Part shown: positions 1 to 10,031 of the stretch, piece after piece
Position numbering within the stretch: position 1 is the stretch's first letter
How the letters are laid out: the number at the start of each line of letters is the position of its first letter
Origin: Neiella marina
Lineage (GTDB): Bacteria; Pseudomonadota; Gammaproteobacteria; Enterobacterales; Neiellaceae
Length of the DNA: 64,000 nt
NCBI RefSeq assembly: GCF_002165625.1
Contig: NZ_NGNS01000002.1
Coordinates: 62,001-126,000 of the forward strand
Direction of reading: 5' to 3'
Notes under the pieces: model-generated
The model's input: the letters and a program-made list of their open reading frames with translations, nothing else
Database searches by the model: none
Told to the model about the DNA's origin: nothing
Translations under genes and position numbers: made by a program

Positions 1-684
1 TTGCTTTTTGTGCCGTCTTTGATGGTGCATCGAATGAAGACTGAAGCCAAGCGTCAGGACTTTTTTTTGCTGCAATATGAAGCAGGATTGTATGCCGACC
101 TCGATCTCCTGCCTCAGCAACAACCCATGTTGTTGCCTCTGATCACCGAGCTTGAGGAGCGTGATGCAGAGCGAATGAATCATCTAACTGGTTGGTTGGA
201 GCAAGTTGAAGAGGGCCCACAGCAGTTGTTGCTCAAACAAAGCTTGATGCGGACCTTATTGTTGTTTGTGGCGCAATTGCAACACCAACAACGCCATTTG
301 CAATCGAGTGAGTTTAGTGGCCACCGCGCTCAATCGGGAATGAACAAAGTATTCCCTTTATTGCAACGGTTGGAGTCGGATCCGAAATTGCAAATAAGCT
401 TGGATGATGCGGCTTCATATTGCGGTATGTCGCGCTATCATTTTTCACGAACATTCAAGACGCTGCTCGGTCAGAATTTTAAAGACTACTTACTCAAACG
501 GAAGATCAGTGCCGCCGTTGGCCTGCTGATTAATACAGAGCTTACGATTGCCGAGATCGCTTATCAGTGTGAGTTTACTGATAGCGCTTATTTCTGCGCC
601 AAATTCAAACAGCAAATGGGGCAGACGCCACGGCAATTTCGCAATGGCGTGCTGCAAGCGAATGAGTTCGCTACCTCTGAGTGA
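1..684 (+). CDS. AraC-family transcriptional regulator, 5' end cut by window
   Basis: The frame is open from the first base, so the true start probably lies upstream and the gene is partial. The last ~100 residues are a typical AraC/XylS double helix-turn-helix DNA-binding domain: a first helix pair around 'LDDAASYCGMSRYHFSRTFK' and a second around 'TIAEIAYQCEFTDSAYFCAKF', ending in the family hallmark GQTPRQFR. The upstream ~110 residues should be part of the ligand-sensing or dimerisation domain, but no specific effector can be named. It converges on the MscS gene, leaving a 15-base gap. Family assignment is secure; the regulated pathway is unknown. Confidence 0.9.
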   Translation: MLFVPSLMVHRMKTEAKRQDFFLLQYEAGLYADLDLLPQQQPMLLPLITELEERDAERMNHLTGWLEQVEEGPQQLLLKQSLMRTLLLFVAQLQHQQRHLQSSEFSGHRAQSGMNKVFPLLQRLESDPKLQISLDDAASYCGMSRYHFSRTFKTLLGQNFKDYLLKRKISAAVGLLINTELTIAEIAYQCEFTDSAYFCAKFKQQMGQTPRQFRNGVLQANEFATSE

Positions 685-699
685 TGTTGCTAGCCCCTG

Positions 700-2388
700 T
701 TACTTAGTTTCTGGCAACTGTTGCGGTTCCTCGGCAGCGGTATGAGTGTGATAAATGTGCACATCTCGTTGAGGGAATGGAATATTGATTCCCTCCTCAT
801 CAAACTTCAATTTGATTTGCCGTGTCAGGTCCCAATACACATCCCAATAGTTTTCTGTTCTGACCCAAGGCCGCACCCAAAAATCCACCGAAGACTCCCC
901 TAAATTGGCCACTTTGATCACCGGTTCAGGATGCTTTAGCACATGCTCGTGAGCTTTAACGACGCTAGTGATCACCGCTTCAGCTTTGGCGATATCATCT
1001 TTATAGCCGATACCAAACACCAAATCGACACGCCGCACTCGCTCAGCGGTGACATTGGTGATGACGTCTTCCCAGATCTTGTTGTTGGGGACGATGATAC
1101 GCTGGTTATCAATGGTTTTAATGGTTGCATTGACCAAACTAAGCTTTTCTACCGTGCCAGAGACGCCGCCTGCTTTAACCATGTCATTGACGTCGAATGG
1201 GCGATAAATCAGGATCATCAAACCAGATGCAAAATTTGACAGTGTTCCTTGCAAGGCAAAACCGATAACAATACCGGCCATACCAAAGCCTGCCAGTAGT
1301 GGCCCCACTTCGATTCCCGCTTGACCAAGTGCCACTAGAATACCGAACAGCATGATAATTTTATGGACGATGGAGGCAAAAAAGTCTTTCAGCAAGGCCG
1401 ATAAATTGAGCTTTGAATTGTTGGTTGCTTTGAGCACCAACTTGCGTGCGGTTTTGGCTGCAAATGAAAACACCGCCAAAATAGCAATTATAAGCAACAG
1501 CTTGAATAGTAAGTCTGGGCCATATTCCAGTGCTGCCGACCAAAGCTTGGATGACCAGCGAGATATCAAACGGGATATCACGTTGACATTGAAAATGTCT
1601 TCGGTAACCGAACCGGTGCTAGCAATAAGCACCTCTTTGTATTTACTGGTATTGGTTCCAAGCTGATCGAGCAAATTTACCGTCAATTCCAGTGAACTGT
1701 TGTTACTGTCGATTTTTTGTTGGTAAGCACGAATCGCGGTATCGAGGTGTTCTTGTTCCGATGCCAGCGCTTCAGATTTCTCGCTGTCTAGTTCGGCAAT
1801 CTGTTGTTCTGAATAGACCAATAGCAAGCTAATATCGTCGGCCCGTTCGACCAAAGCTTTGGAAAAGGTGACTCGATCACTGCTGGTGGTTAAACCCACT
1901 TTATCCTGCCAAAGAATGTTTTTCATGGTGAAGCTGAGCATGGCATCAAGCCGTTGCTGCAACTGAGCCATTTGGGTTTCCCATTCCAATAGCTTGTTGC
2001 TGTCTTCGGTCGTCCGATTGCTACGCTCTTCATTGATGTGGCGGTCAAGCTCAATCAATGCATCAGCAGATGCTGTCGCTTGTTCTTCTAAAATGTCTTT
2101 GATGGTTTCGAGTTGCTGTGCTGACAGTGCGGCAAGTGAATCCTCATCATTGAGCAATTCATTCATTTGTAACTCTTGCTCATCAACAATTTGCTTGACG
2201 CGTAGGCGAATCAGCAAGCGCTGTTCACCAGAAGCTTTCACTGGGTGAAGAATGTAGCGAGTTAAGCGTTCATGATTCGCTTCAAGTTGACTAATTTGTG
2301 GCGCCAGGTCGCTTGATGCGACGGCAGTTGGTATTAAACACAGTGCGATAATAATGAGGCAAAGCCGTTGGTAGCAATAACGAAGCAT
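700..2388 (-). CDS. MscS-family mechanosensitive channel
   Basis: 562-aa inner-membrane protein expected to open under membrane tension and release solutes during osmotic downshock. An N-terminal signal-like hydrophobic stretch is followed by a long, charged, Gln/Glu-rich periplasmic region of probable coiled coil (about residues 30-270), then transmembrane helices. The MscS pore-lining helix and beta domain follow ('AGFGMAGIVIGFALQGTL', later 'IYRPFDVNDMVKAGG' and 'NQRIIVPNNKIWEDVITN'). The frame extends to a TTG at 2406, but I chose ATG at 2388 because AAGGA lies 5 bases upstream and the signal peptide then begins normally. It is one of three MscS-type genes in this stretch. Which MscS subfamily it belongs to is not certain. 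Confidence 0.9.
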   Translation of the reverse strand: MLRYCYQRLCLIIIALCLIPTAVASSDLAPQISQLEANHERLTRYILHPVKASGEQRLLIRLRVKQIVDEQELQMNELLNDEDSLAALSAQQLETIKDILEEQATASADALIELDRHINEERSNRTTEDSNKLLEWETQMAQLQQRLDAMLSFTMKNILWQDKVGLTTSSDRVTFSKALVERADDISLLLVYSEQQIAELDSEKSEALASEQEHLDTAIRAYQQKIDSNNSSLELTVNLLDQLGTNTSKYKEVLIASTGSVTEDIFNVNVISRLISRWSSKLWSAALEYGPDLLFKLLLIIAILAVFSFAAKTARKLVLKATNNSKLNLSALLKDFFASIVHKIIMLFGILVALGQAGIEVGPLLAGFGMAGIVIGFALQGTLSNFASGLMILIYRPFDVNDMVKAGGVSGTVEKLSLVNATIKTIDNQRIIVPNNKIWEDVITNVTAERVRRVDLVFGIGYKDDIAKAEAVITSVVKAHEHVLKHPEPVIKVANLGESSVDFWVRPWVRTENYWDVYWDLTRQIKLKFDEEGINIPFPQRDVHIYHTHTAAEEPQQLPETK

Positions 2389-2556
2389 TGGGCATCCTTG
2401 TGGCAAGTCGTTTTTGTCTTAATCCAGTATCGAAGAAAAATGGCCAAAAAACGACACCAAACTCTCCATTTTATGTAGCGTATTTGTTAACTTCGGCCAC
2501 TTGCTTTAATAATTGTCGAATAGGCAAGCGAACTCAGTAGTTGGTGGTAGAGCTAT

Positions 2557-3072
2557 ATGCGCGGATTTACTCTGATTGAATTAGTCGTCGTGATTGTCAT
2601 TTTGGGCATTCTCGCCGTTGTGGCGGCGCCTCGTTTTGTCGACCTCAAATCCGATGCCATCGAAGCTGATTTGCAGGGCATGAAAGCTGCTGTCCAAGCG
2701 GGCAGTGAACTCGTTCACATGAAAGCACAAATCGCGGGCAAGACTGAAGGGGCCGATACGCTTGATATTGGCAATGGCGTTGTTATCAGCATTCATTCTG
2801 GCTATGCCACTGGGCATTGGAACAATGCGGTCAAGTATTTGATCAACCTCGATGCAACGACATGGACGCCGGCGAATACCGCGTGTCCCGACGAGTGGTG
2901 TGGTCGAGGCAATCAGCGTAATGTTCCAAGTGATGATCCAATCGCTGTTAGCGGCCGCGCCGCTAAGATTTGGCTTGGTGGTTATGAGTGGGGCGATTTG
3001 TGCGGTGTCCATTATGTCAACAATGAAGACGGCACCGCACCTATCATCGGTATTTCTACTTCTGAATGCTAA
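2557..3072 (+). CDS. Type IV pilin-like prepilin (MSHA/pseudopilin type)
   Basis: 171-aa protein with a class III prepilin leader: a very short positive N-terminus followed by GFTLIELVVVIVILGILAVVAAPRF. Cleavage would fall after Gly3, with Phe4 methylated and Glu8 of the precursor as the conserved acidic residue. The hydrophobic helix is followed by a globular domain with paired cysteines near the C-terminus ('CPDEWCGRG', 'GDLCGVH', 'TSEC'), as in MSHA-like pilins. It stands alone between oppositely oriented genes, with no pilus assembly genes nearby, so it is an orphan minor or major pilin dependent on machinery elsewhere. Confidence 0.88.
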   Translation: MRGFTLIELVVVIVILGILAVVAAPRFVDLKSDAIEADLQGMKAAVQAGSELVHMKAQIAGKTEGADTLDIGNGVVISIHSGYATGHWNNAVKYLINLDATTWTPANTACPDEWCGRGNQRNVPSDDPIAVSGRAAKIWLGGYEWGDLCGVHYVNNEDGTAPIIGISTSEC

Positions 3073-3090
3073 CCATTGCCAATGAGTCGC

Positions 3091-4311
3091 CTACTGCGGC
3101 TGTTTTTCGTTGCTCTCCTGCTGCTCTTCCAGCTTAAGGTTGAGCTTTTTAGCCAACGGCTCTATCGCGCCGCCTTGGACAAAGATTGAGATGATGACGA
3201 TAAAGAACACCATATGAATCATGATATCCGCCTCTTCCAAGCCCGCTGCAGCAGGAATTAAAGCAAATACGATTGGCGTGGCACCTTTGAGTCCGATTGA
3301 TGAAATGAAAAGTCGCTTGCGCCAACTAGCCTGACGAAATGGCAAGTAACATAGCTGCACTGCCAGCGGCCTAGCGACAACGATTAATAGCAATGCTGGT
3401 AGTAGTGATTGCACCAACACTTGCAATAGTTCTTGAGGAAATATCTGTAGGCCCAGAACAATGAACAACAGCGCTTGCGCCACCCATGAAAGGCTGTTGA
3501 GAAAGTGACGACTTACTTCCATACCACGCTCAACGCCATTGCCAATAACAACCCCTACGACGTAAGAAGCGAGCAAAATATTGCCGCCAAGTTGTTCGCT
3601 ACCGTAGGTCGCTAAAATAGCGCAGGCTAAGATAAACACCGGTATTAACCCATACTCACCGAGCTTGATGCGGTTTAACAGCCAACAGCACAACTTACCA
3701 ATCAATAACGCGAAAACTAATGCCACAGTTATTTGCAACACTAGATCGATGCCGATGCTAGCTAGTGATGGCATGGTGCCCGGGGCAAGGGCCAATTCGG
3801 TCAACAGCACCACCAGAATCAATGCGACAGGGTCATTGGTTGCAGATTCAAACTCAAGAATGGTATCGGTTTTTTCTTTTAGCTTGAGCTTTTTCGATTC
3901 CAAAATCGAGAACACTGCCGCGGCATCGGTAGAAGAAACCACTGCGCCGAATAATAAGCAATGAATTGGCGGCAGCCCCAAAAGTAGATAAATGATGACG
4001 GCAAAAGCTATGGTAGATATCACCACTCCAAACGACGACAGCACACCTCCCTCTCGGTAGGCCACCTTAATGTTGTCGGTTGAGGTGTTGAGCCCGCCGA
4101 CAAACACAATGATATTGAGCGCGATGGCGCCAACGGTGGACGTCAGCTGGAGGTTATCGTAAACAAAACCGAACTCGCCATTGCCAATGACCAATCCGAC
4201 GGCCATGAAAATCAATAGAGAGGGCAATCCCAAATTGCGAGAAGGGTGATGCAGTAGGATGCCGATAGCGATAAGTAGCGCAAAGCCAAGAAGGGCCAAT
4301 TCAAAACTCAT
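3091..4311 (-). CDS. CPA1-family cation/proton antiporter (NhaP2/CvrA-like, short form)
   Basis: 406-aa integral membrane protein with about 12 hydrophobic segments, predicted to exchange Na+ or K+ for H+ across the inner membrane. The ion-binding core is recognisable: 'FGAVVSSTDAAAVFSIL' and 'EFESATNDPVALIL' (the ND pair of CPA1 transporters), and later 'GLKGATPIVFAL'. It ends shortly after the last membrane segment in a Glu/Gln-rich tail. It therefore lacks the long cytoplasmic TrkA-C/CorC-type regulatory domain of full-length NhaP2 (about 570 aa). It lies just downstream of an MscS-type gene on the same strand (10-base gap), suggesting co-transcription. Confidence 0.85.
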   Translation of the reverse strand: MSFELALLGFALLIAIGILLHHPSRNLGLPSLLIFMAVGLVIGNGEFGFVYDNLQLTSTVGAIALNIIVFVGGLNTSTDNIKVAYREGGVLSSFGVVISTIAFAVIIYLLLGLPPIHCLLFGAVVSSTDAAAVFSILESKKLKLKEKTDTILEFESATNDPVALILVVLLTELALAPGTMPSLASIGIDLVLQITVALVFALLIGKLCCWLLNRIKLGEYGLIPVFILACAILATYGSEQLGGNILLASYVVGVVIGNGVERGMEVSRHFLNSLSWVAQALLFIVLGLQIFPQELLQVLVQSLLPALLLIVVARPLAVQLCYLPFRQASWRKRLFISSIGLKGATPIVFALIPAAAGLEEADIMIHMVFFIVIISIFVQGGAIEPLAKKLNLKLEEQQESNEKQPQ

Positions 4312-4320
4312 GAGACGTCC

Positions 4321-6159
4321 TTATTTCTTCAGATCATTGGTAGTGTCGGCAACCGACGAGCCTTCCGGCGGATATTTGAGTGTCCCTTTCATGTCTGCTT
4401 TTGATTCACTGTCAAAATCAGGGAACGGGAAACGCTTTTCGTTGCGCCAGGTTTCGACTCGTTTGCTGGCCCGCTCTTGCTTGTCTGCTGCCAATTCAGG
4501 GGTCCGGCCGAGATATTCCTTTTGCGATGAAAAGGCGATTTGCGAGCCTGATTTTTCAACCAACTCTGCAACTAAAAATAAAATATCTTCTTGGATCGCC
4601 ATAAAGGTATCTGTATCGCGACACGTCAGATAAATCATGAACTCGATATCCAGTGAGTATGGCCCGTAGCCAGCAAAGCGGATCCGAAAAGGCTCTTCTT
4701 CAACTTTTGGATGGCGCAGCGCCATCTTCCGCAAGTCTGCCAAGATCACTCTTAGCTGCTCCATCGTCGTGTTATGACGTAACCGAAGTATATGGCGCAT
4801 GCGGCGCTTGTCGCGCTTCTCTAAATTGTCGAGTTGCTGCTGGGCAAACTCCGAATTGGGAATGGTGATCACCGAGCGTTCGAGGGTTCGTACCCGGGTT
4901 GAGCGCAAACCTATTTGCTCAATAAACCCCATTTGTTCGCCAAACTTTGTGAAGTCTCCGACCTTAACGCCGCCATCGGCGTAAAGAGTAAGGCCGCTGA
5001 TGACGTTTTCCAGTAATGGCCGAATGGCCAGAGCAACAGCCAAGCCACTGATACTTAGACCTGCGACTAGTGGTGAGATAGAGAAGCCCATAAATTCGGT
5101 GGCGTAGATGACAATAAGAGCGACGGTGATGACGCCGAAAATTCGAGATAACACTCTGATAAGCGGCGCATTTCGGGCTTTAGCATTGTCTTCGTGATAG
5201 GACAGGGCAAGGGCTGCTCGGTCGAAACAAACCAAGGTAAACCAAGCAGCACAAATAAAGATCAGACACCAGCTAATGGCGGAGGCAATTTGATAAGCCA
5301 TGCCATATAGCCACAACCCTTTGATCATGAAATTTAGTGCCAGAACGAGTAAGCCAATGACCGATAGAATCGCCAAGGGTTTACCGAATTGCCGCCAAGG
5401 CCTGCTGGCATCGACATGTTTGTCCCAATATTTGCCGACCGACAGCAATAGTTTCGCTGCCAAGTAAGTTGTAATGATCAATACTGTCAGGCTCAGCCAC
5501 TGCCATAGCGGCAGAGTCAACAGAATGATTCGAGTCCATTCGGGGGCGCCCCAAATCAGTTGGTCGTCGATCCAAGGCCCCGGCTGCACCCTGAATCGAT
5601 AAATCAAATCTTCTTCTGCTCCTTTGATATAGGGCAGGTGGCGCATCGCTAGCCATATATTTTCGAGCTCATTGACTGTTTTTTCGGTAAACAGGTATTG
5701 GCCCTTGCGATCACCCTCTTCGACTCTGGCAATCACGAGTTGGCCATTGGGCACCACCCAACGCTCTATGCCTTGCTCTTGAACTTGTTTATCGCCGGGT
5801 ATTTGCTCCCACGGCGGTAATTCAATGCGGTTTAAGATGGCCTTCAACAGCATGATTCTTTCCATGGTAACCACGGATTGAGTGCGTTTGGGCAACTTGC
5901 CGTAATCAAGCGCTTGAGCCGCAAGCAAAAATGCCGCTTCTTTGCGCATATCGTTGGCGAGGTCGTAATCAAGTCCTCGACGTGTGTTGTCTAGGAAATT
6001 GCGCAGGGTATCGCGAGGACTGGAAGTGTCGGCACTGGCAAAATAATAGTGAGGTGGAAGATCTTGCTGATCCGATGCCATTAGCGGATTTGAGCAAGCC
6101 ACCGCTAACATGATTGTTAGTAACGCCTTGTGTCCAAGCTTTGCCAGATGAGTGAACAA
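4321..6159 (-). CDS. MscS-family channel with N-terminal periplasmic domain
   Basis: 612-aa membrane protein with a signal peptide, a periplasmic domain containing 'ADTSSPRDTLRNFL', several transmembrane helices and an MscS domain ('SPLVAGLSISGLAVALAIRPLL', 'GLRSTRVRTLERSVITIPNSEF'). The DTSSPR motif is shared with the 7697-9664 product, so these two are paralogues of one MscS subfamily, distinct from 700-2388. The likely start is TTG at 6159, with GAGGG 8 bases upstream. An overlapping ATG closer to the ribosome site is out of frame. It is upstream of the antiporter gene and probably in the same transcript. Confidence 0.87.
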   Translation of the reverse strand: MFTHLAKLGHKALLTIMLAVACSNPLMASDQQDLPPHYYFASADTSSPRDTLRNFLDNTRRGLDYDLANDMRKEAAFLLAAQALDYGKLPKRTQSVVTMERIMLLKAILNRIELPPWEQIPGDKQVQEQGIERWVVPNGQLVIARVEEGDRKGQYLFTEKTVNELENIWLAMRHLPYIKGAEEDLIYRFRVQPGPWIDDQLIWGAPEWTRIILLTLPLWQWLSLTVLIITTYLAAKLLLSVGKYWDKHVDASRPWRQFGKPLAILSVIGLLVLALNFMIKGLWLYGMAYQIASAISWCLIFICAAWFTLVCFDRAALALSYHEDNAKARNAPLIRVLSRIFGVITVALIVIYATEFMGFSISPLVAGLSISGLAVALAIRPLLENVISGLTLYADGGVKVGDFTKFGEQMGFIEQIGLRSTRVRTLERSVITIPNSEFAQQQLDNLEKRDKRRMRHILRLRHNTTMEQLRVILADLRKMALRHPKVEEEPFRIRFAGYGPYSLDIEFMIYLTCRDTDTFMAIQEDILFLVAELVEKSGSQIAFSSQKEYLGRTPELAADKQERASKRVETWRNEKRFPFPDFDSESKADMKGTLKYPPEGSSVADTTNDLKK

Positions 6160-6333
6160 CTGACATGCCCTCGATAAATTGCTTATGCCACTACTTCATC
6201 AACATAACTGGTTGTATATGGGTCTTAATGCGTTGACTTGAGCGTGACGTATCTTACGAAAGCGTAACGGTATTTTGGCTATTCGCAAGGTGGTCGCCAG
6301 TGTTGCTGAAGGCAAGCCCGGCGAGTTTGATAG

Positions 6334-7449
6334 TTATGGAGCAAAGATCAGAATCAAATACATAAAGAAAAGCGCCAAGTGAACAGCGCCTTGCAGCACA
6401 CTAGTTTTGGTACCGCCAAAAGTAAGTGCGGCTGAAAACAGCGTCAATATGATTAATACAATGCCGGTTGGTCCTAGTCCCAACGTGACCGGTTGGCCTG
6501 CAAATAGTGAAATAGTGAGTACAGCTGGCACGGTTAAACCGATAGTCGCCAATACTGAGCCTAAGCATATATTAATGCTGCGCTGCAATTTATTGTTGCG
6601 GGCCGCTTTCAGGGCTGCTAATCCTTCAGGAGTTAACACGATTGCGGCGATTATGATGCCGCCAAGCGCCACCGGTAATTGCAACTCAACGGTGCCAAAA
6701 TCCATGATGACCCCGAGTTTCTTTGACAACAAGACGATGGGGGTGATGGTGACCAGTAACATTAGCGTGTGATAGACCACTCCGTGATTATCGAGGTGGC
6801 GGCGCGAACTTTCTCCGGCTTGGTGATGCAACTGTGCAGCTATAGGTTGAACAAAATAGTGTTTTTGTTGGATCGTTTGCATTGCCAGAAAGACACCAAA
6901 CAAAACAATGGTCATCAAGCCAAAGAGCATTTGCTGGCCTGTGGTATAAGTCGCTTCTGTGGTCGAAGTGGTAAAAGAGGGCAGTACCAGCGCAATCACA
7001 ACCAGTGGCGTGATCACCGTCAGAAATGCTCGAGTTCCCTCCAATTGGTACTCCTGTTCAGAGTGCTTAAGCCCGCCCAGCAGTAGGGAAGCACCGACCA
7101 AACCATTCATCACAATCATCACCACAGCCATCATGGTATCTCTGGCGAGCAGAGGATTGGCATTGCCGGTCAGCATCACCGCTGCGATTAGCGATACCTC
7201 AATGACGGTGACCGTCAGGGTTAAAACCAAGGTGCCGTATGGCTCTCCCAGCTTTACCGCCAAAGCATCAGCGTGACGCACGACCTTAAATGCGCACCAA
7301 AGCATGGTGATCAGTAACCAAATAAAAAGTCCGATAGCGACCGAATGATCCGACAGATCGGCCAGCCAGTTGTCGCCAATGGTGAAGAAAATCACCATGG
7401 TCAACAAGCCAAATACCAGTGCTGCGTCTTGTTTGAACTGCTTTATCAT
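6334..7449 (-). CDS. ChaA-like Ca2+(Na+,K+)/H+ exchanger
   Basis: 371-aa protein of about 11 transmembrane helices in the CaCA superfamily. The two alpha repeats are visible: 'GEPYGTLVLTLTVTVIEVSLI' in the first half and 'LGGIIIAAIVLTPEGLAALK' in the second, each with the glutamate expected to coordinate cation. Expected role: calcium or monovalent cation export against protons, salt and alkaline-pH tolerance. The open frame extends 26 codons upstream, but the ATG at 7449 (MIKQFKQD) starts exactly where ChaA proteins start, so I prefer it. It sits among three MscS channels and an Na+/H+ antiporter, an ion-homeostasis neighbourhood. Confidence 0.85.
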   Translation of the reverse strand: MIKQFKQDAALVFGLLTMVIFFTIGDNWLADLSDHSVAIGLFIWLLITMLWCAFKVVRHADALAVKLGEPYGTLVLTLTVTVIEVSLIAAVMLTGNANPLLARDTMMAVVMIVMNGLVGASLLLGGLKHSEQEYQLEGTRAFLTVITPLVVIALVLPSFTTSTTEATYTTGQQMLFGLMTIVLFGVFLAMQTIQQKHYFVQPIAAQLHHQAGESSRRHLDNHGVVYHTLMLLVTITPIVLLSKKLGVIMDFGTVELQLPVALGGIIIAAIVLTPEGLAALKAARNNKLQRSINICLGSVLATIGLTVPAVLTISLFAGQPVTLGLGPTGIVLIILTLFSAALTFGGTKTSVLQGAVHLALFFMYLILIFAP

Positions 7450-7696
7450 ACTGATTTCTCGAGTACTTGTACTGCTAACGGCAAGGGTAGGGAAGTATCT
7501 CTTTGATATTAGTTTCAATATCAACAATATAGTTCATTCGACTGTGAAAGGGTTGTCGGTGGAACTAACATTGCGACGTCACAGCCGAATGACGATTACT
7601 TCTGCTAATCGTCGTATCTCAACCGCTCGCGCTCAGATAAATGCGCTCAAAGTGATTGTTGAAGCGTTCTTTTGAGCTGTAATTTCTCCCTGCCGT

Positions 7697-9664
7697 TTAA
7701 TTATCTTCGTCATCGATTTTGCGTTTTGAGTCTGGCTCTTGTTCCTCATCCACTTCCACTTGATTCGAATCACTGATTGCTTGCTCGACTTCGGCCATTG
7801 TTTTGCCATCGGGCGCCATTTCATCGCTAATTGGCGTTGCTCTAACTGGTCGAACAGCCTTTTCTCGAGCAGTGGGTGCGTGGCGTTCAGTCATACCAAT
7901 ATCCAACGGTCTCTCATTGTCACCTGCTAGATACAGAGTCTGGGTAGGGAACGCAAATTCAATTTTCTCTGCTGCAAATCGCTCCATGATTTGCATATTG
8001 ACCCACTGCGCATGTGCAGAGTAGTCCCAATATTCTGGCGGGTGATACCAATAATTCACTGCGATGTTTAACGAGTCGGCGTTAAATTCATTGAAGAAAA
8101 CTCGAGGTGGTAAGTCAGGTTGATTGATTGGCACGTTCGGGTGTTGATGGTCGTTTTGTTGATCAAAATTATCAGGCAGCGCGAGGATCTGTTGAATGAG
8201 CTCCACCGCGCGAGCGACTTTTGCCGGGGAAGTATCGTAAGTCACAGTGATGTGAAATGTTCTGCGGATATAGGGGCGCCTGCCGACGTTTTCTACCTTT
8301 GCATTGGCTGCGACTTCATTTGGAATTGTGATTTGGTGTCCTGTTAAAGTTCGCAGCCGGGTTGAGCGTAAGCCAACATCTTCGACGATACCATCCATGT
8401 CATCGACTTTGATTCGTTGCCCTTCGACAAATGGTTTATCCAATGATAACTCGATGCCAGAAATGATGTTCTTAAAGGTGTTTTGTGCCGCTAGTGCTAT
8501 CGCTAAGCCACCAACGCCTGCACCAGCGACCAATGTCGCCAAAGAAAAGCCGATGCGTTGCATGCCTTCGATAACGACCACAACCGCGAACGCTAATGAG
8601 AGTAAACGACCAGCCAAACGAACGAGCTGCTGATTCATCGTACTACCAGTGTATCGCTCGGTTGATAGGATTAACTCAGATGACAAGTTGCCCAAGTTGA
8701 TGATCCCGACAACCAAATAGAACAAGGTCAACGCGCGGGTGACAAAGACTGCTGATTGCAACACATCACCGGTTAGGAACACGTGATCGCGCAAAAACAC
8801 CTCGAGAAAATAAGCCAAAATCAAACCGGACAAGGGATTAAACAACTCAAAAGTGCGTCGAACTAGCAAGCTACTCTCTGACGTGTGTTTACTGATTGCG
8901 CTTCTTAGGACTCGCAAAAGCACCAATGACAACACGGCAAGTGCGACAAAACACCATTGCCAAACAGTTTGTTCATAAAACTCCGAGTAAAACCAATTGG
9001 GCAGCGCCAGCATTAACTCGTGGGGTAACAGCGGGCCCGAGTAGAAAAAATAAGATTGATAAAGGCCGTTCACATATTGCTGCTTGGGAGCATAGGGCAG
9101 GTGTTTCACTTCGCCATACAAACTTCGGGCTTGGGCCAACGTGCTGGGGCGGAATTGATAGCGCCCAGTATCGCTCAAACCTATTTCAATGGGTGTGCCT
9201 GGCACACGGTAGATTGGCGCTTTGCCGATGGCGATGCGAGCGGCCATTTCATCTTCGTCTGGGATTAGCTTGAGCTTCGGCAGCACAACTCGGGCAAGAA
9301 TTTCTCTAATGTGGACCGCTCCCTCCATTGCAACATGATTTCGAAAGTCTTCTGGTACTGTTCTTAAATCAAATAGCTTGTCGATTTGGGCGCTGAGGTT
9401 TTTGGTTTGCTCGGCGTTAGTCCAGGTATAACCGGTCTTTTGCACAGATTGCTGGTAAATGCGCATCACTCTGACAAAGCTCAGTAACACCATCCGAGGG
9501 CTGCTGGTATCGACCCTATACCAAAAAATCTCATTGGCAGCTTCGTCCCCCAACTCCAGCTCTAGCGACGATAGTGGGCTACTCGAAGGGACGGAAGCTT
9601 CCGCGCAAGGAGGGGCATATAGCGCAATGACCACTATTAACAAAATGCCAGCAAGTACTTTCAC
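7697..9664 (-). CDS. MscS-family channel with periplasmic domain and acidic C-terminal tail
   Basis: 655-aa membrane protein. The start is GTG at 9664, seven bases after AGGAG, giving an ordinary signal peptide ending in PPCAEA. The longer frame from 9784 has no such site. A periplasmic domain ('RVDTSSPRMVLLSF') is followed by four or five membrane helices, then the MscS core 'LVAGAGVGGLAIALAAQNTF' and 'GLRSTRLRTLTGHQITIPNEVAA'. A soluble C-terminal domain follows, then a very acidic low-complexity tail over the last ~40 residues. Paralogue of the 4321-6159 gene. Expected to gate under membrane tension, possibly as a low-conductance channel. Confidence 0.87.
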   Translation of the reverse strand: MKVLAGILLIVVIALYAPPCAEASVPSSSPLSSLELELGDEAANEIFWYRVDTSSPRMVLLSFVRVMRIYQQSVQKTGYTWTNAEQTKNLSAQIDKLFDLRTVPEDFRNHVAMEGAVHIREILARVVLPKLKLIPDEDEMAARIAIGKAPIYRVPGTPIEIGLSDTGRYQFRPSTLAQARSLYGEVKHLPYAPKQQYVNGLYQSYFFYSGPLLPHELMLALPNWFYSEFYEQTVWQWCFVALAVLSLVLLRVLRSAISKHTSESSLLVRRTFELFNPLSGLILAYFLEVFLRDHVFLTGDVLQSAVFVTRALTLFYLVVGIINLGNLSSELILSTERYTGSTMNQQLVRLAGRLLSLAFAVVVVIEGMQRIGFSLATLVAGAGVGGLAIALAAQNTFKNIISGIELSLDKPFVEGQRIKVDDMDGIVEDVGLRSTRLRTLTGHQITIPNEVAANAKVENVGRRPYIRRTFHITVTYDTSPAKVARAVELIQQILALPDNFDQQNDHQHPNVPINQPDLPPRVFFNEFNADSLNIAVNYWYHPPEYWDYSAHAQWVNMQIMERFAAEKIEFAFPTQTLYLAGDNERPLDIGMTERHAPTAREKAVRPVRATPISDEMAPDGKTMAEVEQAISDSNQVEVDEEQEPDSKRKIDDEDN

Positions 9665-10031
9665 AGCCAAACTCCTTTTCGGTTGTTGCCATGTGCGGTT
9701 TGAACAAATGTTGTCTGTCGTTATGCCGATAACCAATCTCGGCCAAGCACCTGAATACCCAATCAATATAGCGCTTTTTACCAAGCTCTATTGCCGTGGT
9801 TGGAGGAAAAGGAAGTTAAATTGAGCTGAAACAAAAACACCATGTCGACTAAGAGTTCGAGACTCATAATTGTCATCCCTGTCCAATCTGACTAAAAGTA
9901 AAAGATTGTGATGGTTTTTGCGTGTTTGTGGTTGAGTCTGCCTCGGACCTCCGCGTACCATTGGCGTAGTGTTGATTTGACGTTAACCGGGATGTGGCTA
10001 GATACGCCACCAATGAAAGGAAGAAAGACGG

